The notes beneath the pieces were generated by a model. That model was not told the origin of the DNA. It made no database searches and was given only the letters and a program-made list of their open reading frames with translations. Shown here piece by piece: positions 29,101 through 44,100 of a DNA stretch of 64,000 nucleotides (its first letter is position 1; every line of letters starts with the position of its first letter). Origin of the DNA: Panopea generosa (taxonomy: Eukaryota; Mollusca; Bivalvia; Adapedonta; Hiatellidae). Position numbers and translations under genes: made by a program. The stretch spans positions 4,466,062-4,530,061 of the forward strand of contig CM055905.1 in the NCBI GenBank assembly GCA_029582155.1, in the 5' to 3' direction.

Positions 29101-32100
29101 ATTCTGTTTTAACATTGGCGGCACTCCTACTACTAGACAATATTCACACATATCTCAGAGTGTACAGGGCAACATTCAAACATATCTCAGAGTGTACTGG
29201 ACAACATTCACACGTATCTCAGAGTGTACTGGACAATATTCACACGTATATCAGAGTATACTGGACAACATTCACACGTATCTCAGAGTGTACTGGACAA
29301 CATTCACACGTATCTCAGAGTGTACTGGACAACATTCACACGTATCTCAGAGTGTACTGGACAATATTCACACGTATCTCAGAGTGAACTGGACAACATT
29401 ATCACGTATCTCAGAGTGAACTGGACGACACTATCACGTATCTCAGAGTGTACTGGACAATATTCACACGTATCTCAGAGCGTACTGGACAACATTCACT
29501 CGTATCTCAGAGTGAACTGAACAACATTCACACGTATCTCAGAGTGATTTGGACAATATTAACACGTATCTCAGAGTGTACTGGACAACATCCACACGTA
29601 TCTCAGAGTGTACTCGAAACTATTCACACATATCTCAGAGTGTACTGGACAACATTCACACGTATCTCAAAGTGTACTGGACAATATTCACACGTATCTC
29701 AGAGTGTACTGGACAACATTCACACGTATCTCAGAGTGTACTGGACAATATTCACACGTATCTCAGAGTGTACTGGACAACATTCACACGTATCTCAGGG
29801 TGTACTGGACACCATTCACACGTATCTCAAAGTGTACTGGACAACATTCACACGTATCTCAGAGTGTACTAGACAATATTCACAAATATCTCAGAGTGTA
29901 CTGGACAACATTCACACACATCTCAGAGTGTACTGGACAACATTCACACGTTTCTCAGAGTGTACTGGACAACATTCACACATAGCTCAGAGTGTACTGG
30001 AAAACATTCACACATATCTTAGAGTGAACTGGACAACATTCACACGTATCTCAGAGTAAACTGGACAACATTCACACATATCTCAGAGTGTACTAAACAA
30101 CATTCACACGTATCTCAGAGTGTACTAGACAACATTCACACATATCTCAGAGTGTACTAGACAATATTCACACAAATCTCAGGGTGTACTAGACAACATT
30201 CACACATAGCTCAGAGTGTACTGGACAACATTCACACATATCTCAGAGTATACTGGACAACATTCACACGTATCTCGGAGTGTACTAGACAATATTCACA
30301 CATTTCTCAGAGTGTACTGGACAATATTTACAAGTATCTCAGATTACTGGACAACATTCACTCGTATCTCAGAGTGAACTGGACAACATTCACACGTATC
30401 TCAGATTGTACTAGACAATATTCACACGTATCTCAGAGTGTACTGGACAACATTCACTCGTATCTCAGAGTGTACTGGACAATATTCACACTTATCTCAA
30501 AGTATACTGGACAACATTCACACGTATCTCAGAGTGTACTGGACAACATTCACACGTATTTCAGAGTGTACTTGACAACATCCACACGTATCTTAGGTTG
30601 TACTGGACGATATTCATACGTATCTCAGAGTGTACTGGACAATATTCACACGTATCTCAGGTTGTACTGGACAATATTTACACGTATATCAGAGTGTACT
30701 GGACAACATTCACACGTATCTCAGGTTATACCGGACAACATTCACATGTATCTCAGGTTGTACTGGACAATTTTCACACGTATGTCAGAGTGTACTGGAA
30801 AACATTCAGACGTATCTCAGGTTGTACTGGACAATATTTACACGTATCTCAGAGTGTACTGGACAATATTCACACGTATCTCAAGTTGTACTGGACAATA
30901 TTTACACGTATCTCAAGAGTGTACTAGACAACATTCACACGTATCTCAGGTTGTACTGGACAATATTCACACGTATCTTAGGTTGTACTGGACAATATTC
31001 ACACATATCTCAGAGTGTACTGAACAATATTCACACATATCTCAGAATGTGGACAAAATTCACACGTATCTCAGGTTGTACTGGACAATATTTACACGTA
31101 TCTCAGAGTGTACTGTACAACATTCACACGTATCTCAGAGTGTACTGGACAACATTCACACGTATCTCAGGTTGTACTGGACAATATTTACACGTATCTC
31201 AGAGTGTACTGGACAACATTCACACGTATCTTAGAGTGTACTGGACAACATTCACACGTATCTCAGAGTGTACTGGACAATATTTACACGTATCTCAGAG
31301 TGTACTGTACAACATTCACACGTATCTCAGAGTGTACTGGATAACATTCACACGTATTTCAGGTTGTACTGGACAATATTTACACGTATCTCAGAGTGTA
31401 CTGGACAACATTCACACGTATGTTAGAGTGTACTGGACAACATTCACACGTATCTCAGGTTGTACTGGACAATATTTACACGTATCTCAGAGTGTACTGT
31501 ACAACATTCACACGTATCTCAGGTTGTTCTGGACAATATTCACACGTATCTCAGAGTGTACTGAACAATATCCACACATATCTCAGAGTGTACTGGACAA
31601 AATTCACACGTATCTCAGGTTGTACTGGACAATATTTATACGTATCTCAGAGTGTACTGTACAACATTCACACGTATCTCAGAGTGTACTGGACAACATT
31701 CACACGTATCTCAGGTTGTACTGGTCAATATTTATACGTATCTCAGAGTGTACTGGACAATAATTGCACGTATCTCAGATTGTACTGGACAACATTCACA
31801 CGTATCTCAGAGTGTACTGGACAATATTCACACGTATCTCAGAGTGTACTGGACAACATTCACACGTATCTCAGAGTGTTCTGGACAATATCGACACATA
31901 TCTCAGAGTGTACTGGACAATGTTGACACGTATCTCAGAGTGTACTGGACAACATTCACACGTATCTCAGAGTGTACTGGACAACATTCACACGTATCTC
32001 AGAGTGAACTGGACGCTATTCACACTTATCTCAAAGTATACTGGACAACATTCACACATACCTCAGAGTGTACTGGATAATATTTACACGTAATTCAGAG

Positions 32101-35100
32101 TGTACTTGACAACATCCACACGTATCTTAGGTTGTACTGGACGATATTCATACGTATCTCAGAGTGTACTGGACAATATTCACACGTATCTCAGGTTGTA
32201 CTGGACAATATTTACACGTATATCAGAGTGTACTGGACAACATTCACACGTATCTCAGTTTATACCGGACAACATTCACATGTATCTCAGGTTGTACTTG
32301 ACAATTTTCACACGTATGTCAGAGTGTACTGGACAACATTCACACGTATCTCAGGTTGTACTGGACAATATTTACACGTATCTCAGAGTGTACTGGACAA
32401 TATTCACACGTATCTCAAGTTGTACTGGACAATATTTACACGTATCTCAAGAGTGTACTAGACAATATTCACACGTATCTCAGGTTGTACTGGACAATAT
32501 TCACACGTATCTCAGGTTGTACTGGACAATATTCACACATATCTCAGAGTGTACTGAACAATATTCACACATATCTCAGAGTGTACTGGACAAAATTCAC
32601 ACGTATCTCAGGTTGTACTGGACAATATTTACACGTATCTCAGAGTGTACTGTACAACAATCACACGTATCTCAGAGTGTACTGGACAACATTCACACGT
32701 ATCTCAGGTTGTACTGGACAATATTTACGCGTATCTCAGAGTGTACTGGACAACATTCACACGTATCTCAGAGTGTACTGGACAACATTCACACGTATTT
32801 CAGAGTGTACTGGACAATATTTACACGTATCTCAGAGTGTACTGTACAACATTCACACGTATCTTAGAGTGTACTGGACAACATTCACACGTATCTCAGG
32901 TTGTACTGGACAATATTTACACGTATCTCAGAGTGTACTGGACAACATTCACACGTATCTCAGTTTGTTCTGGACAGTATTCACACGTATCTCAGAGTGT
33001 ACTGAACAATATTCACACGTATCTCAGAGTGTACTGAACAATATTCACACATATCTCAGAGTGTACTGGACAAAATTCACACGTATCTCAGGTTGTACTG
33101 GACAATAATTACACGTATCTCAGAGTGTACTGTACAACATTCACACGTATCTCAGAGTGTACTGGGCAACATTCACACGTATCTCAGGTTGTACTGGTCA
33201 ATATTTATACGTATCTCAGAGTGTACTGGACAATAATTGCACGTATCTCAGATTGTTCTGGACAACATTCACACGTATCTCAGAGTGTACTGGACAATAT
33301 TCACACTTATCTCAGAGTGTACTGGACAACATTCACACGTATCTTAGAGTGTTCTGGACAATATCGACACATATCTCAGAGTATACTGGACAATGTTGAC
33401 ACGTATCTCAGAGTGTACTGGACAACATTCACACGTATCTCAGAGTGTACTGGACAACATTCACACGTATCTCAAAGTGTACTGGACACCATTCACACGT
33501 ATCTCAGAGTGTACTGGACAACATTCACACGTATCTCAGAGTGTACTGGACAACATTCACACGTATATCAGGTTGTACTGGACAATATTCGCACGTATCT
33601 CAGATTGTACTGTACAACATTCGCACGTATCTCAGAATGTACTGGACACTATTCACACGTATCTCAGAGTGTACTGGACAACATTCACACGTATCTCAGA
33701 GTGTACTGGACAACATTCACACGTATCTCAGAGTGTTCTGGACAATATCGACACATATCTCAGAGTGTACTGGACAATATTTACACGTATCTCAGAGTGT
33801 ACTGGATAACATTCACACGTATCTCAGAGTGTACTGGACAACATTCACACGTATCTCAAAGTGAACTGGACAACATTCACACGTATCTCAGAGTGTACTG
33901 GACAACATTCACACATATCTCAGAGTGTACTGGACAATGAGCAAAATAAATATCTTTGTGGAGCAAGAATGTCTTCATAACAAAAGACGGCAACATTTAA
34001 ATACCAAAACAATAAACAAAATTCGGAATGTGGGTGGAAATGAATATTGACTTTAATTTTAATCGTCGTTGGAGTCATTCTATGAAAAAACTTTAAAAAA
34101 TGAAGTTTACACATTTTAAAAGAATTAAATGTATTTAATACAAATACAACACACTTTGGTGAAAAATAAGTATATAAAACAAATACATTATACAGGCCCG
34201 ATATATAGCCGGGTTTCTTTATAAAATAAGTTAGTAAGCCTTTATCTTTGAAATCTCAAGTATTGGACCGGTTTGGCAGTTGTTTTGTAAATGGACCTAC
34301 TGGCTGGTTAAGAATAAAAATGCGGATATTTCAGTGAGTGTAATGAAAAACAAACACTATTCCTTAACCCCTCTTCATTTTTTGGGACTTCTCTGAGATA
34401 AATTCATATACATTCTTCATAGCTAAAACTGTGGTCGGGTGGTCAAATGTGTCATCTCGAAATAATTTTCATCATGTCACTGCATTTATTTCTGCTTATA
34501 ATTTGCCAGCCTGATAAACATAAGTTTATCACGTCAACGATAATAGTTTATCAGGTACATGACGTCATTATGTGTACTTTTACAATTTGACCTGGACAGA
34601 ACTACTTTTTAACCCTATTTTTAACTGATTTTCACTTTCATAAAACGACGAATTAGAAATATTGACACGATAAACAGAATGCCATGTTATATCTGATAGT
34701 ATTTATAGAGCCTCGTCCTGTTTTTTTTTCTAAACCTCACCTGATAAAATTGATAACATCAGACACTAACAATGTATTCTCTTTATCTCTCACCGCTGAG
34801 GTCGTGGGTTCGGCCTAGCTTAATACTAGCTAAACTTATCAGTTACTGGCAGTGGTTCTGCTTAGATTCATTATGCAGTCATCCTTTTACCAATAATGCC
34901 ATTTTATCATCATTATGTAGTACAGCATTTTCCAAAAAAAATTGAGTTGAGGAAAAAGTTGAAATATTTAGTGAAACTGGGGCCGTATCAATATATAGTC
35001 TCAATTGTAGTCTGCTGGAAAAAAATCTTTAAAAAAATCCTTATTTGTTTTCTCTATCTCACCTGATACATTTTGGAATATCAGGCACTAAGATGACATT

Positions 35101-38100
35101 GGTATTCTCTATCTGACCTGGTACATTTTAGAATATCAGGCACTAAGATGACATTGGTATTCTCTATCTGACCCGGTACATTTTAGAATATCAGGCACTA
35201 AGATGACATTGGTATTCTCTATCTGACCCGGTACATTTTAGAATATCAGGCACTAAGATGACATTGGTATTCTCTATCTGACCTGGTACATTTTAGAATA
35301 TCAGGCACTAAGATGACATTGGTATTCTCTATATTTATTTATTTATTTATTTAGTTTAAACTTATTTATTTTACTTCCATTGTGAAACAAGTTCTTATAA
35401 CTTAAGCAAATCACGCTCGAAGTCTTTCTGGTTAGAACCAGTATTAAGCATATGCGGAAAAGTGTCTTTCTCAAAGACACCACACATAGACGTGGCGGAG
35501 GGTCGAACCCACGACCCTCAGATCATGGGTTCGGTGCTCTACCACGTGACCACGTAAGGGAATATCAGTGAGAAGTCCAGTTGCGTACATCGTCTTCGTT
35601 TTGCTGATCCTCGACCTGAGTTATGGCCCTTTTATTTTAACATACTGTCAGAGCCATTCCTTCTTAAGGTTTCGACCGATTTTTGCCAAACCTGCTAGGG
35701 AATATCAGTATGAAATCAAATTTCGCTTACAGGTTATTTACACTCATCAAAGTATACACAACGTCAGTGAATATCTTAATGTATTATAAGCCTAAACATA
35801 AACCTGAACAGCAATTATAAACAACTTGTTTTTCAGTCACTAATCAGACTATATGTAACAAACGTGATTATCCTAATGTATTATAAACTAAAAGTTAGTT
35901 ATTTACAAAAATAAACCAAAACAGCAATTATAAACAATTCTTTGTCTTTCAGGCAATAACCAAACTATATGTAACAAACGTGGTGATCCTAATGTATTAT
36001 AGGCTAAAAGCTAGTTACTTACAAAAATCAATCTAAACAGCAATTATAATTAATTTGTTGTTTTTCAGGCACTACTCAGACTGTATGCAACATACGTGTT
36101 GACCCTAATGTTTTATAAGCTAAAAGTTAGTTATTTACAAAAATAAACCTGAACAACAATTATAACTAATTTGTTGTTTTTCAGGCACTACTCAGACTGT
36201 ATGCAACATACGTGATGACCCTAATGTATTATAAGCTAAACGTTAGTAATTTACAAAAATAAATCTGAACAGCAATTATGATTAATTTGTTGCCTTTCAG
36301 GCACTAATCAAACTATATGTAACAGATGTGGCGATCCATATGGACTACATGCTACAAATCCCGTACAATTTCCGGAGGATTGTGCACACAGATCGCCCTG
36401 TAACACGGACGAAGTAAGTTATGTTATGTGTTTGAGGATTGTGCACACAGATCGCCCTTTAACGCCGATGAAGTAAGTTATGTTCTGTGTTGGGGATTGT
36501 GCACACCGATCGCCCTGTAACACGGATGAAGTAAGTTATGTTATGTGTTGGAGATTGTGCACACCGATCGCCCTGTAACACGGATGAAGTAAGTTATGTT
36601 ATGTGTTTGAGGATTGTGCACACAGATCGCCATGTAACACGGACGAAGTAAGTTATGTAATGTGTTTGAGGATTGTGCACACAGATCGCCCTTCAAGACG
36701 GACGAAGTAAGTTATGTAATGTGTTTGAGGATTGTGCACACAGATCGCCCTGTAACACGGATGAAGTAAGTTATGTTATGTGTTTGAGGATTGTGCACAC
36801 AGATCGCCCTGTAACACGGATGAAGTAAGTTATGTAATGTGTTTGCGGACTGTGCACACAGATCGCCCTATAACACGGATGAAGTAAGTTATGTTATGTG
36901 TTTGAGGACTGTGCACACATGTCGCCCTGTAACACGGATGAAGTAAGTTATGTTATGTGTTGGGGATTGTGCACACCGATCGCCCTGTAACACGGATGAA
37001 GTAAGATATGTTATGTGTTTGAGGATTGTGTACACAGATCGCCCTGTAACACGGACGAAGTAAGTTATGTAATGTGTTTGAGGATTGTGCACATCGATCG
37101 CCCTGTAACACGGACGAAGTAGGTTATGTTATGTGTTTGAAGATTGTGCACACCGATCGCCCTGTAACACGGATGAAGTAAGTTATGTTATGTGTTGAGG
37201 ATTGTGCACACAGATCGCCCTTTAACGCGGATGAAGTAAGTTATGTTATGTGTTGAGGATTGTGCACACAGATTGCCCTGTAACACGGATGAAGTAAGTT
37301 ATGTTATGTGTTTGAGGACTGTGCTCACATATCGCCCTGTAACACGGATGCAGTAAGTTATGTTATGTGTTGGGGATTGTACACACCGATCGCCCTTTAA
37401 CGCGGATGAAGTGAGTTATGTTATGTGTTGGGGATCGTGCACACCGATCGCCCTGTAACGCAGATGAAGTAAGTTATGTTATGTGTTGGGGATCGTGCAC
37501 ACCGATCGCCCTGTAACACGGATGAAGTAAGTTATGTTATGTGTTGGGGATTGTGCACACCGATGGCCCTGTAACACGGATGAAGTAAGTTATGTTATGT
37601 GTTGGGGATTGTGCACACAGATCACCCTTTAACGCGGATGAAGTAAGTTATGTTATGTGTTGGGGATCGTGCACACCAATCGCCCTGTAACACGGATGAA
37701 GTAAGTTATCTTATGTGTTGGGGATTGTGCACACAGATCGCTCTTTAACGCGGATGAAGTAAGTTATGTTATGTGTAGAAGATTGTGCACACAGATCGCC
37801 CTTTAACACGGATGAAGTAAGTTATGTTATGTGTTTAGGATTGTGCACAACGATCGCCCTGTAACACGGATGAATTAAGTTATGTTATGTGTTGGGGATT
37901 GTGCAAACAGATCGCCTTTTAACGCGGATGAAGTAAGTTATGTTATGTGTTGGGGATCGTGCACACCGATCGCCCTGTAACACGGATGAAGTAAGTTATG
38001 TTATGTGTTTGAGGACTGTGCTCACATATCGCCCTGTAACACGGATGCAGTAAGTTATGTTATGTGTTGGGGATTGTACACACCGATCGCCCTTTAACGC

Positions 38101-41100
38101 GGATGAAGTGAGTTATGTTATGTGTTGGGGATCGTGCACACCGATCGCCCTGTAACGCGGATGAAGTAAGTTATGTTATGTGTTGGGGATCGTGCACACC
38201 GATCGCCCTGTAACACGGATGAAGTAAGTTATGTTATGTGTTGGGGATTGTGCACACCGATGGCCCTGTAACACGGATGAAGTAAGTTATGTTATGTGTT
38301 GGGGATTGTGCACACAGATCACCCTTTAACGCGGATGAAGTAAGTTATGTTATGTGTTGGGGATCGTGCACACCAATCGCCCTGTAACACGGATGAAGTA
38401 AGTTATCTTATGTGTTGGGGATTGTGCACACAGATCGCTCTTTAACGCGGATGAAGTAAGTTATGTTATGTGTAGAAGATTGTGCACACAGATCGCCCTT
38501 TAACACAGATGAAGTAAGTTATGTTATGTGTTTAGGATTGTGCACAACGATCGCCCTGTAACACGGATGAATTAAGTTATGTTATGTGTTGGGGATTGTG
38601 CAAACAGATCGCCTTTTAACGCGGATGAAGTAAGTTATGTTATGTGTTGGGGATCGTGCACACCGATCGCCCTGTAACACGGATGAATAAAGTTATGTTA
38701 TGTATTGGGGAATGTGCACACCAATCGCCCTGTAACACGGATGAAGTAATTGATGTTATGTTGAGGATTGTGCACACAGATCGCCCTGTAACACGGATGA
38801 AGTAATTGATGTTATGTTGAGGATTGTGCACACAGATCGCCCTGTAACACGGATGAAGTAATTGATGTTATGTTGAGGATTGTGCACACAGATCGCCCTG
38901 TAACACGGATGAAGTAATTGATGTTATGTTGAGGATTGTGCACACAGATCGCCCTGTAACACGGATGAAGTAATTGATGTTATGTTGAGGATTGTGCACA
39001 CAGATCGCCCTGTAACACGGATGAAGTAATTTATGTTATGTGTTGGGGTTTGTGCACACAGATCGCCCTTTAACGCGGATGAAGTAAGTTATGTTATGTG
39101 TTGGGGATCGTGCACACCGATTGCCCTGTAACGCAGATAAAGTAAGTTATGTTATGTGTTGAGGATTGTGCGCACAGATCGCCCTTTAACGCGGACGAAG
39201 TAAGTTATGTTATGTGTTGGGGATCGTGCACACCGATGGCCCTTTAACGCCGATGAAGTAAGTTATGTTCTGTGTTGGGGATTGTGCACACCGATCGCCC
39301 TGTAACACGGATGAAGTAAGTTATGTTATGTGTTGGAGATTGTGCACACCGATCGCCCTGTAACACGGATGAAGTAAGTTATGTTATGTGTTGGGGATCG
39401 TGCGCACAGATCGCCCTTTAACGCAGATGAAGTAAGTTATGTTATGTGTTGGGGATCGTGCACACCGATCGCCCTGTAACACGGATGAAGTAAGTTATGT
39501 TATGTGTTGAGGATTGTGCACACAGATCGTGCTTTATTGCTGATGAAGTAAGTTATGTTATGTTATATGTTGGGGATCGTGCACACCGATGGCCCTTTAA
39601 CGCGGATGAAGTAAGTTATGTTATGTGTTGGGGATTGTTCACACCGATCACACTGTTACACGGATGAAGTAATTTATGTTATGTGTTGGGGATTGTGCAC
39701 ACAGATCGCCCTTTAACGCGGATGAAGTAAGTTATGTTATGTGTTGGGGATTTTGCACACATATCGCCCTTTAACGCGGATGAAGTAAATTATGTTATGT
39801 GTTGGTGATCGTGCACACCGATCGCCCTTTAACACGGATGAAGTAAGTTATGTTATGTGTTGGGGATCGTGCACACCGATCGCCCTGTTACACGGATAAA
39901 GTAAGTTATGTTATGTGTTGGGAATCGTGCACACTGATCGCCCTGAAACACGGATGAAGTAAGTTACGTTATGTGTTGGGGATTGTGCACACAGATCGCC
40001 ATTTAACGCGGATGAAGTAAGTTATGTTATATGTCGGGGATCGTGCACACCGATCGCCCTGTAACACGGATGAAGTAAGTTATTTGATGTGTTGAGGATT
40101 GTGCACACAGATTGCCCTTTAACGCTGATGAAGTAAGTTATGTTTTGTGTTGGGGATTGTGCACACCGATCGCCCTGTAACAAGGATGAAGTAAGTTATG
40201 TTATATGTTCAGGATTGTGCACACAGAACGCCCTTTAACGCGGATGAAGTTAGTTATGTAATATGTTGAGTATTGTGCACAACGATCGCCCTGTAACACG
40301 GATGAAGTAAGTTATGTTATGTGTTGGGGATTGTGCACATAGATCGCCCTTTAACGCGGATGAAGTAAGTTATTTTATGCGTTGGGTATCGTGCACACCG
40401 ATGGCCCTGTAACACGGATGAAGTAAGTTATTTTATGTGTTGAGGATTGTGCACACAGATCGCCCTTTAACGCGGATGAAGTAAGTTATGTTATGTGTTG
40501 AGGATTGTGCACACAGATCGCCCTTTAACGCAGATGATGTTAGTTATGTTATGTGTTGAGGATTGTGCACACATATCGCCCTGTAACACTGATGAAGTAA
40601 GTTATGGTATGTGTTTGAGGATTGTGCACACCGATCGTGCTTTAACGCGGATGAAGTAAGTTATGTTATGTGTTGGGGATTGTGCACACGGATCGCCCTT
40701 TAACACGGATGAAGTAAGTTATGTTATGTGTTCGGGATCGTGCACACCGATCGCCCTGTTACACGGATAAAGTAAGTTATGTTATGTGTTGGGAATCGTG
40801 CACACCGATCGCCCTGTAACACGGATGAAGTAAGTTACGTGATGTGTTGGGGATCGTGCACACCGATCGCCCTGTAACGCGGATGAAGTAAGTTATGTTA
40901 TGTGTTGAGGATTGTGCACACAGATTGCCCTTTAACGCGGATGAAGTAAGTTATGTTATGTGTTGGGGATCGTGCACACCGATGGCCCTTTAACGCGGAT
41001 GAAGTAAGTTTATGTCATGTGTTGGGGATTGTGCACACCGATCGCCCTGTAACACGGATGAAGTAAGTTATGTTATGTGTTGGGGATTGTGCGCACAGAT

Positions 41101-44100
41101 CGCCCTGCAACACGGATGAAGTAAGTTATGTTATGTGTTGAGGATTGTGCACACAGATCGTGCTTTAACGCGGATGAAGTAAGTTATGTTTTGTGTTGGG
41201 GATTGTGCACACAGATCGCCCTTGAACGCGGATGAAGTAAGTTATGTTATGTGTTGGGGATTGTGCACACCGATGGCCCTTTAACGCGGATGAAGTAAGT
41301 TATGTTCTGTGTTGGGGATTGTGCACACCGATCGCCCTGTAACACGGATGAAGTAAGTTATGTTATGTGTTGGGGATCGTGCGCACAGATCGCCCTTTAA
41401 CGCAGATGAAGTAAGTTATGTTATGTGTTGGGGATCGTGCACACCGATCGCCCTGCAACACGGATGAAGTAAGTTATGTTATGTGTTGAGGATTGTGCAC
41501 ACAGATCGTGCTTTAACGCGGATGAAGTAAGTTATGTTTTGTGTTGGGGATTGTGCACACAGATCGCCCTTGAACGCGGATGAAGTAAGTTATGTTATGT
41601 GTTGGGGATTGTGCACACCGATGGCCCTTTAACGCGGATGAAGTAAGTTATGTTCTGTGTTGGGGATTGTGCACACCGATCGCCCTGTAACACGGATGAA
41701 GTAAGTTATGTTATGTGTTGGGGATCGTGCGCACAGATCGCCCTTTAACGCAGATGAAGTAAGTTATGTTATGTGTTGGGGATCGTGCACACCGATCGCC
41801 CTGTAACACGGATGAAGTAAGTTATGTTATGTGTTGAGGATTGTGCACACAGATCGTGCTTTATCGCTGATGAAGTAAGTTATGTTATGTTATATGTTGG
41901 GGATCGTGCACACCGATGGCCCTTTAACGCGGATGAAGTAAGTTATGTTATGTGTTGGGGATTGTTCACACCGATCACACTGTTACACGGATGAAGTAAT
42001 TTATGTTATGTGTTGGGGATTGTGCACACAGATCGCCCTTTAACGCGGATGAAGTAAGTAATGTTATGTGTTGGGGATTTTGCACACATATCGCCCTTTA
42101 ACGCGGATGAAGTAAATTATGTTATGTGTTGGTGATCGTGCACACCGATCGCCCTTTAACACGGATGAAGTAAGTTATGTTATGTGTTGGGGATCGTGCA
42201 CACCGATCGCCCTGTTACACGGATAAAGTAAGTTATGTTATGTGTTGGGAATCGTGCACACTGATCGCCCTGAAACACGGATGAAGTAAGTTACGTTATG
42301 TGTTGGGGATTGTGCACACAGATCGCCATTTAACGCGGATGAAGTAAGTTATGTTATATGTCGGGGATCGTGCACACCGATCGCCCTGTAACACGGATGA
42401 AGTAAGTTATTTGATGTGTTGAGGATTGTGCACACAGATTGCCCTTTAACGCTGATGAAGTAAGTTATGTTTTGTGTTGGGGATTGTGCACACCGATCGC
42501 CCTGTAACAAGGATGAAGTAAGTTATGTTATATGTTCAGGATTGTGCACACAGAACGCCCTTTAACGCGGATGAAGTTAGTTATGTAATATGTTGAGTAT
42601 TGTGCACAACGATCGCCCTGTAACACGGATGAAGTAAGTTATGTTATGTGTTGGGGATTGTGCACATAGATCGCCCTTTAACGCGGATGAAGTAAGTTAT
42701 TTTATGCGTTGGGTATCGTGCACACCGATGGCCCTGTAACACGGATGAAGTAAGTTATTTTATGTGTTGAGGATTGTGCACACAGATCGCCCTTTAACGC
42801 GGATGAAGTAAGTTATGTTATGTGTTGAGGATTGTGCACACAGATCGCCCTTTAACGCAGATGATGTTAGTTATGTTATGTGTTGTGGATTGTGCACACA
42901 TATCGCCCTGTAACACGGATGAAGTAAGTTATGGTATGTGTTTGAGGATTGTGCACACCGATCGCCCTTTAACGCGGATGAAGTAAGTTATGTTATGTGT
43001 TGGGGATTGTGCACACGGATCGCCCTTTAACACGGATGAAGTAAGTTATGTTATGTGTTCGGGATCGTGCACACCGATCGCCCTGTTACACGGATAAAGT
43101 AAGTTATGTTATGTGTTGGGAATCGTGCACACCGATCGCCCTGTAACACGGATGAAGTAAGTCACGTGATGTGTTGGGGATCGTGCACACCGATCGCCCT
43201 GTAACGCGGATGAAGTAAGTTATGTTATGTGTTGAGGATTGTGCACACAGATTGCCCTTTAACGCGGATGAAGTAAGTTATGTTATGTGTTGGGGATCGT
43301 GCACACCGATGGCCCTTTAACGCGGATGAAGTAAGTTTATGTTATGTGTTGTGGATTGTGCACACCGATCGCCCTGTAACACGGATGAAGTAAGTTATAT
43401 TATGTGTTGGGGATTGTGCGCACAGATCGCTCTTTAACGCAGATGAAGTAAGTTATGTTATGTGTTGGGGATCGTGCACACCGATCGCCCTGTAACACGG
43501 ATGAAGTAAGTTATGTTATGTGTTGAGGATTGTGCACACAGATCGTGCTTTAACGCGGATGAAGTAAGTTATGTTTTGTGTTGGGGATTGTGCACACAGA
43601 TCGCCCTTGAACGCGGATGAAGTAAGTTATGTTATGTGTTGGGGATTGTGCACACATATCGCCCTTTGACGCGGATGAAGTAAGTTATGTTATGTGTTGG
43701 GGATCGTACACACCGATCGCCCTTTAACACGGATGAAGTAAGTTATGTTATGCGTTGGGGATCGTGCACACCGATCGCACTGTAACACGGATGAAGTAAG
43801 TTATGTTATGTGTTGGGGATTGTGCACAGAGATCGCCATTTAACGCGGATGAAGTAAGTTATGTTATGTGTTGGGGATCGTGCACACCGATCGCCCTGTA
43901 ACACGGATGAAATAAGTTATTTGATGTGTTGGGGATTGTGCAAACCGATCGCTCTGTAACGCGGATGAAGTAAGTTATGTTATGTGTTGAGGATTGTGCA
44001 CACAGATCGCCCTTTAACGCGGATGAAGTAATTTATGTTATGTGTTGAGGATTGTGCACAACGATCGCCGTGTATTACGGATGAAGTAAGTTATGTTATG

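Noticed and set aside
29115-33940. Plus-strand open frames up to 377 codons as a repeat-rich secreted protein
   Set aside because: All are generated by the stop-free 32-bp unit and overlap in all three registers. They lie in an intron of the better supported gene model.
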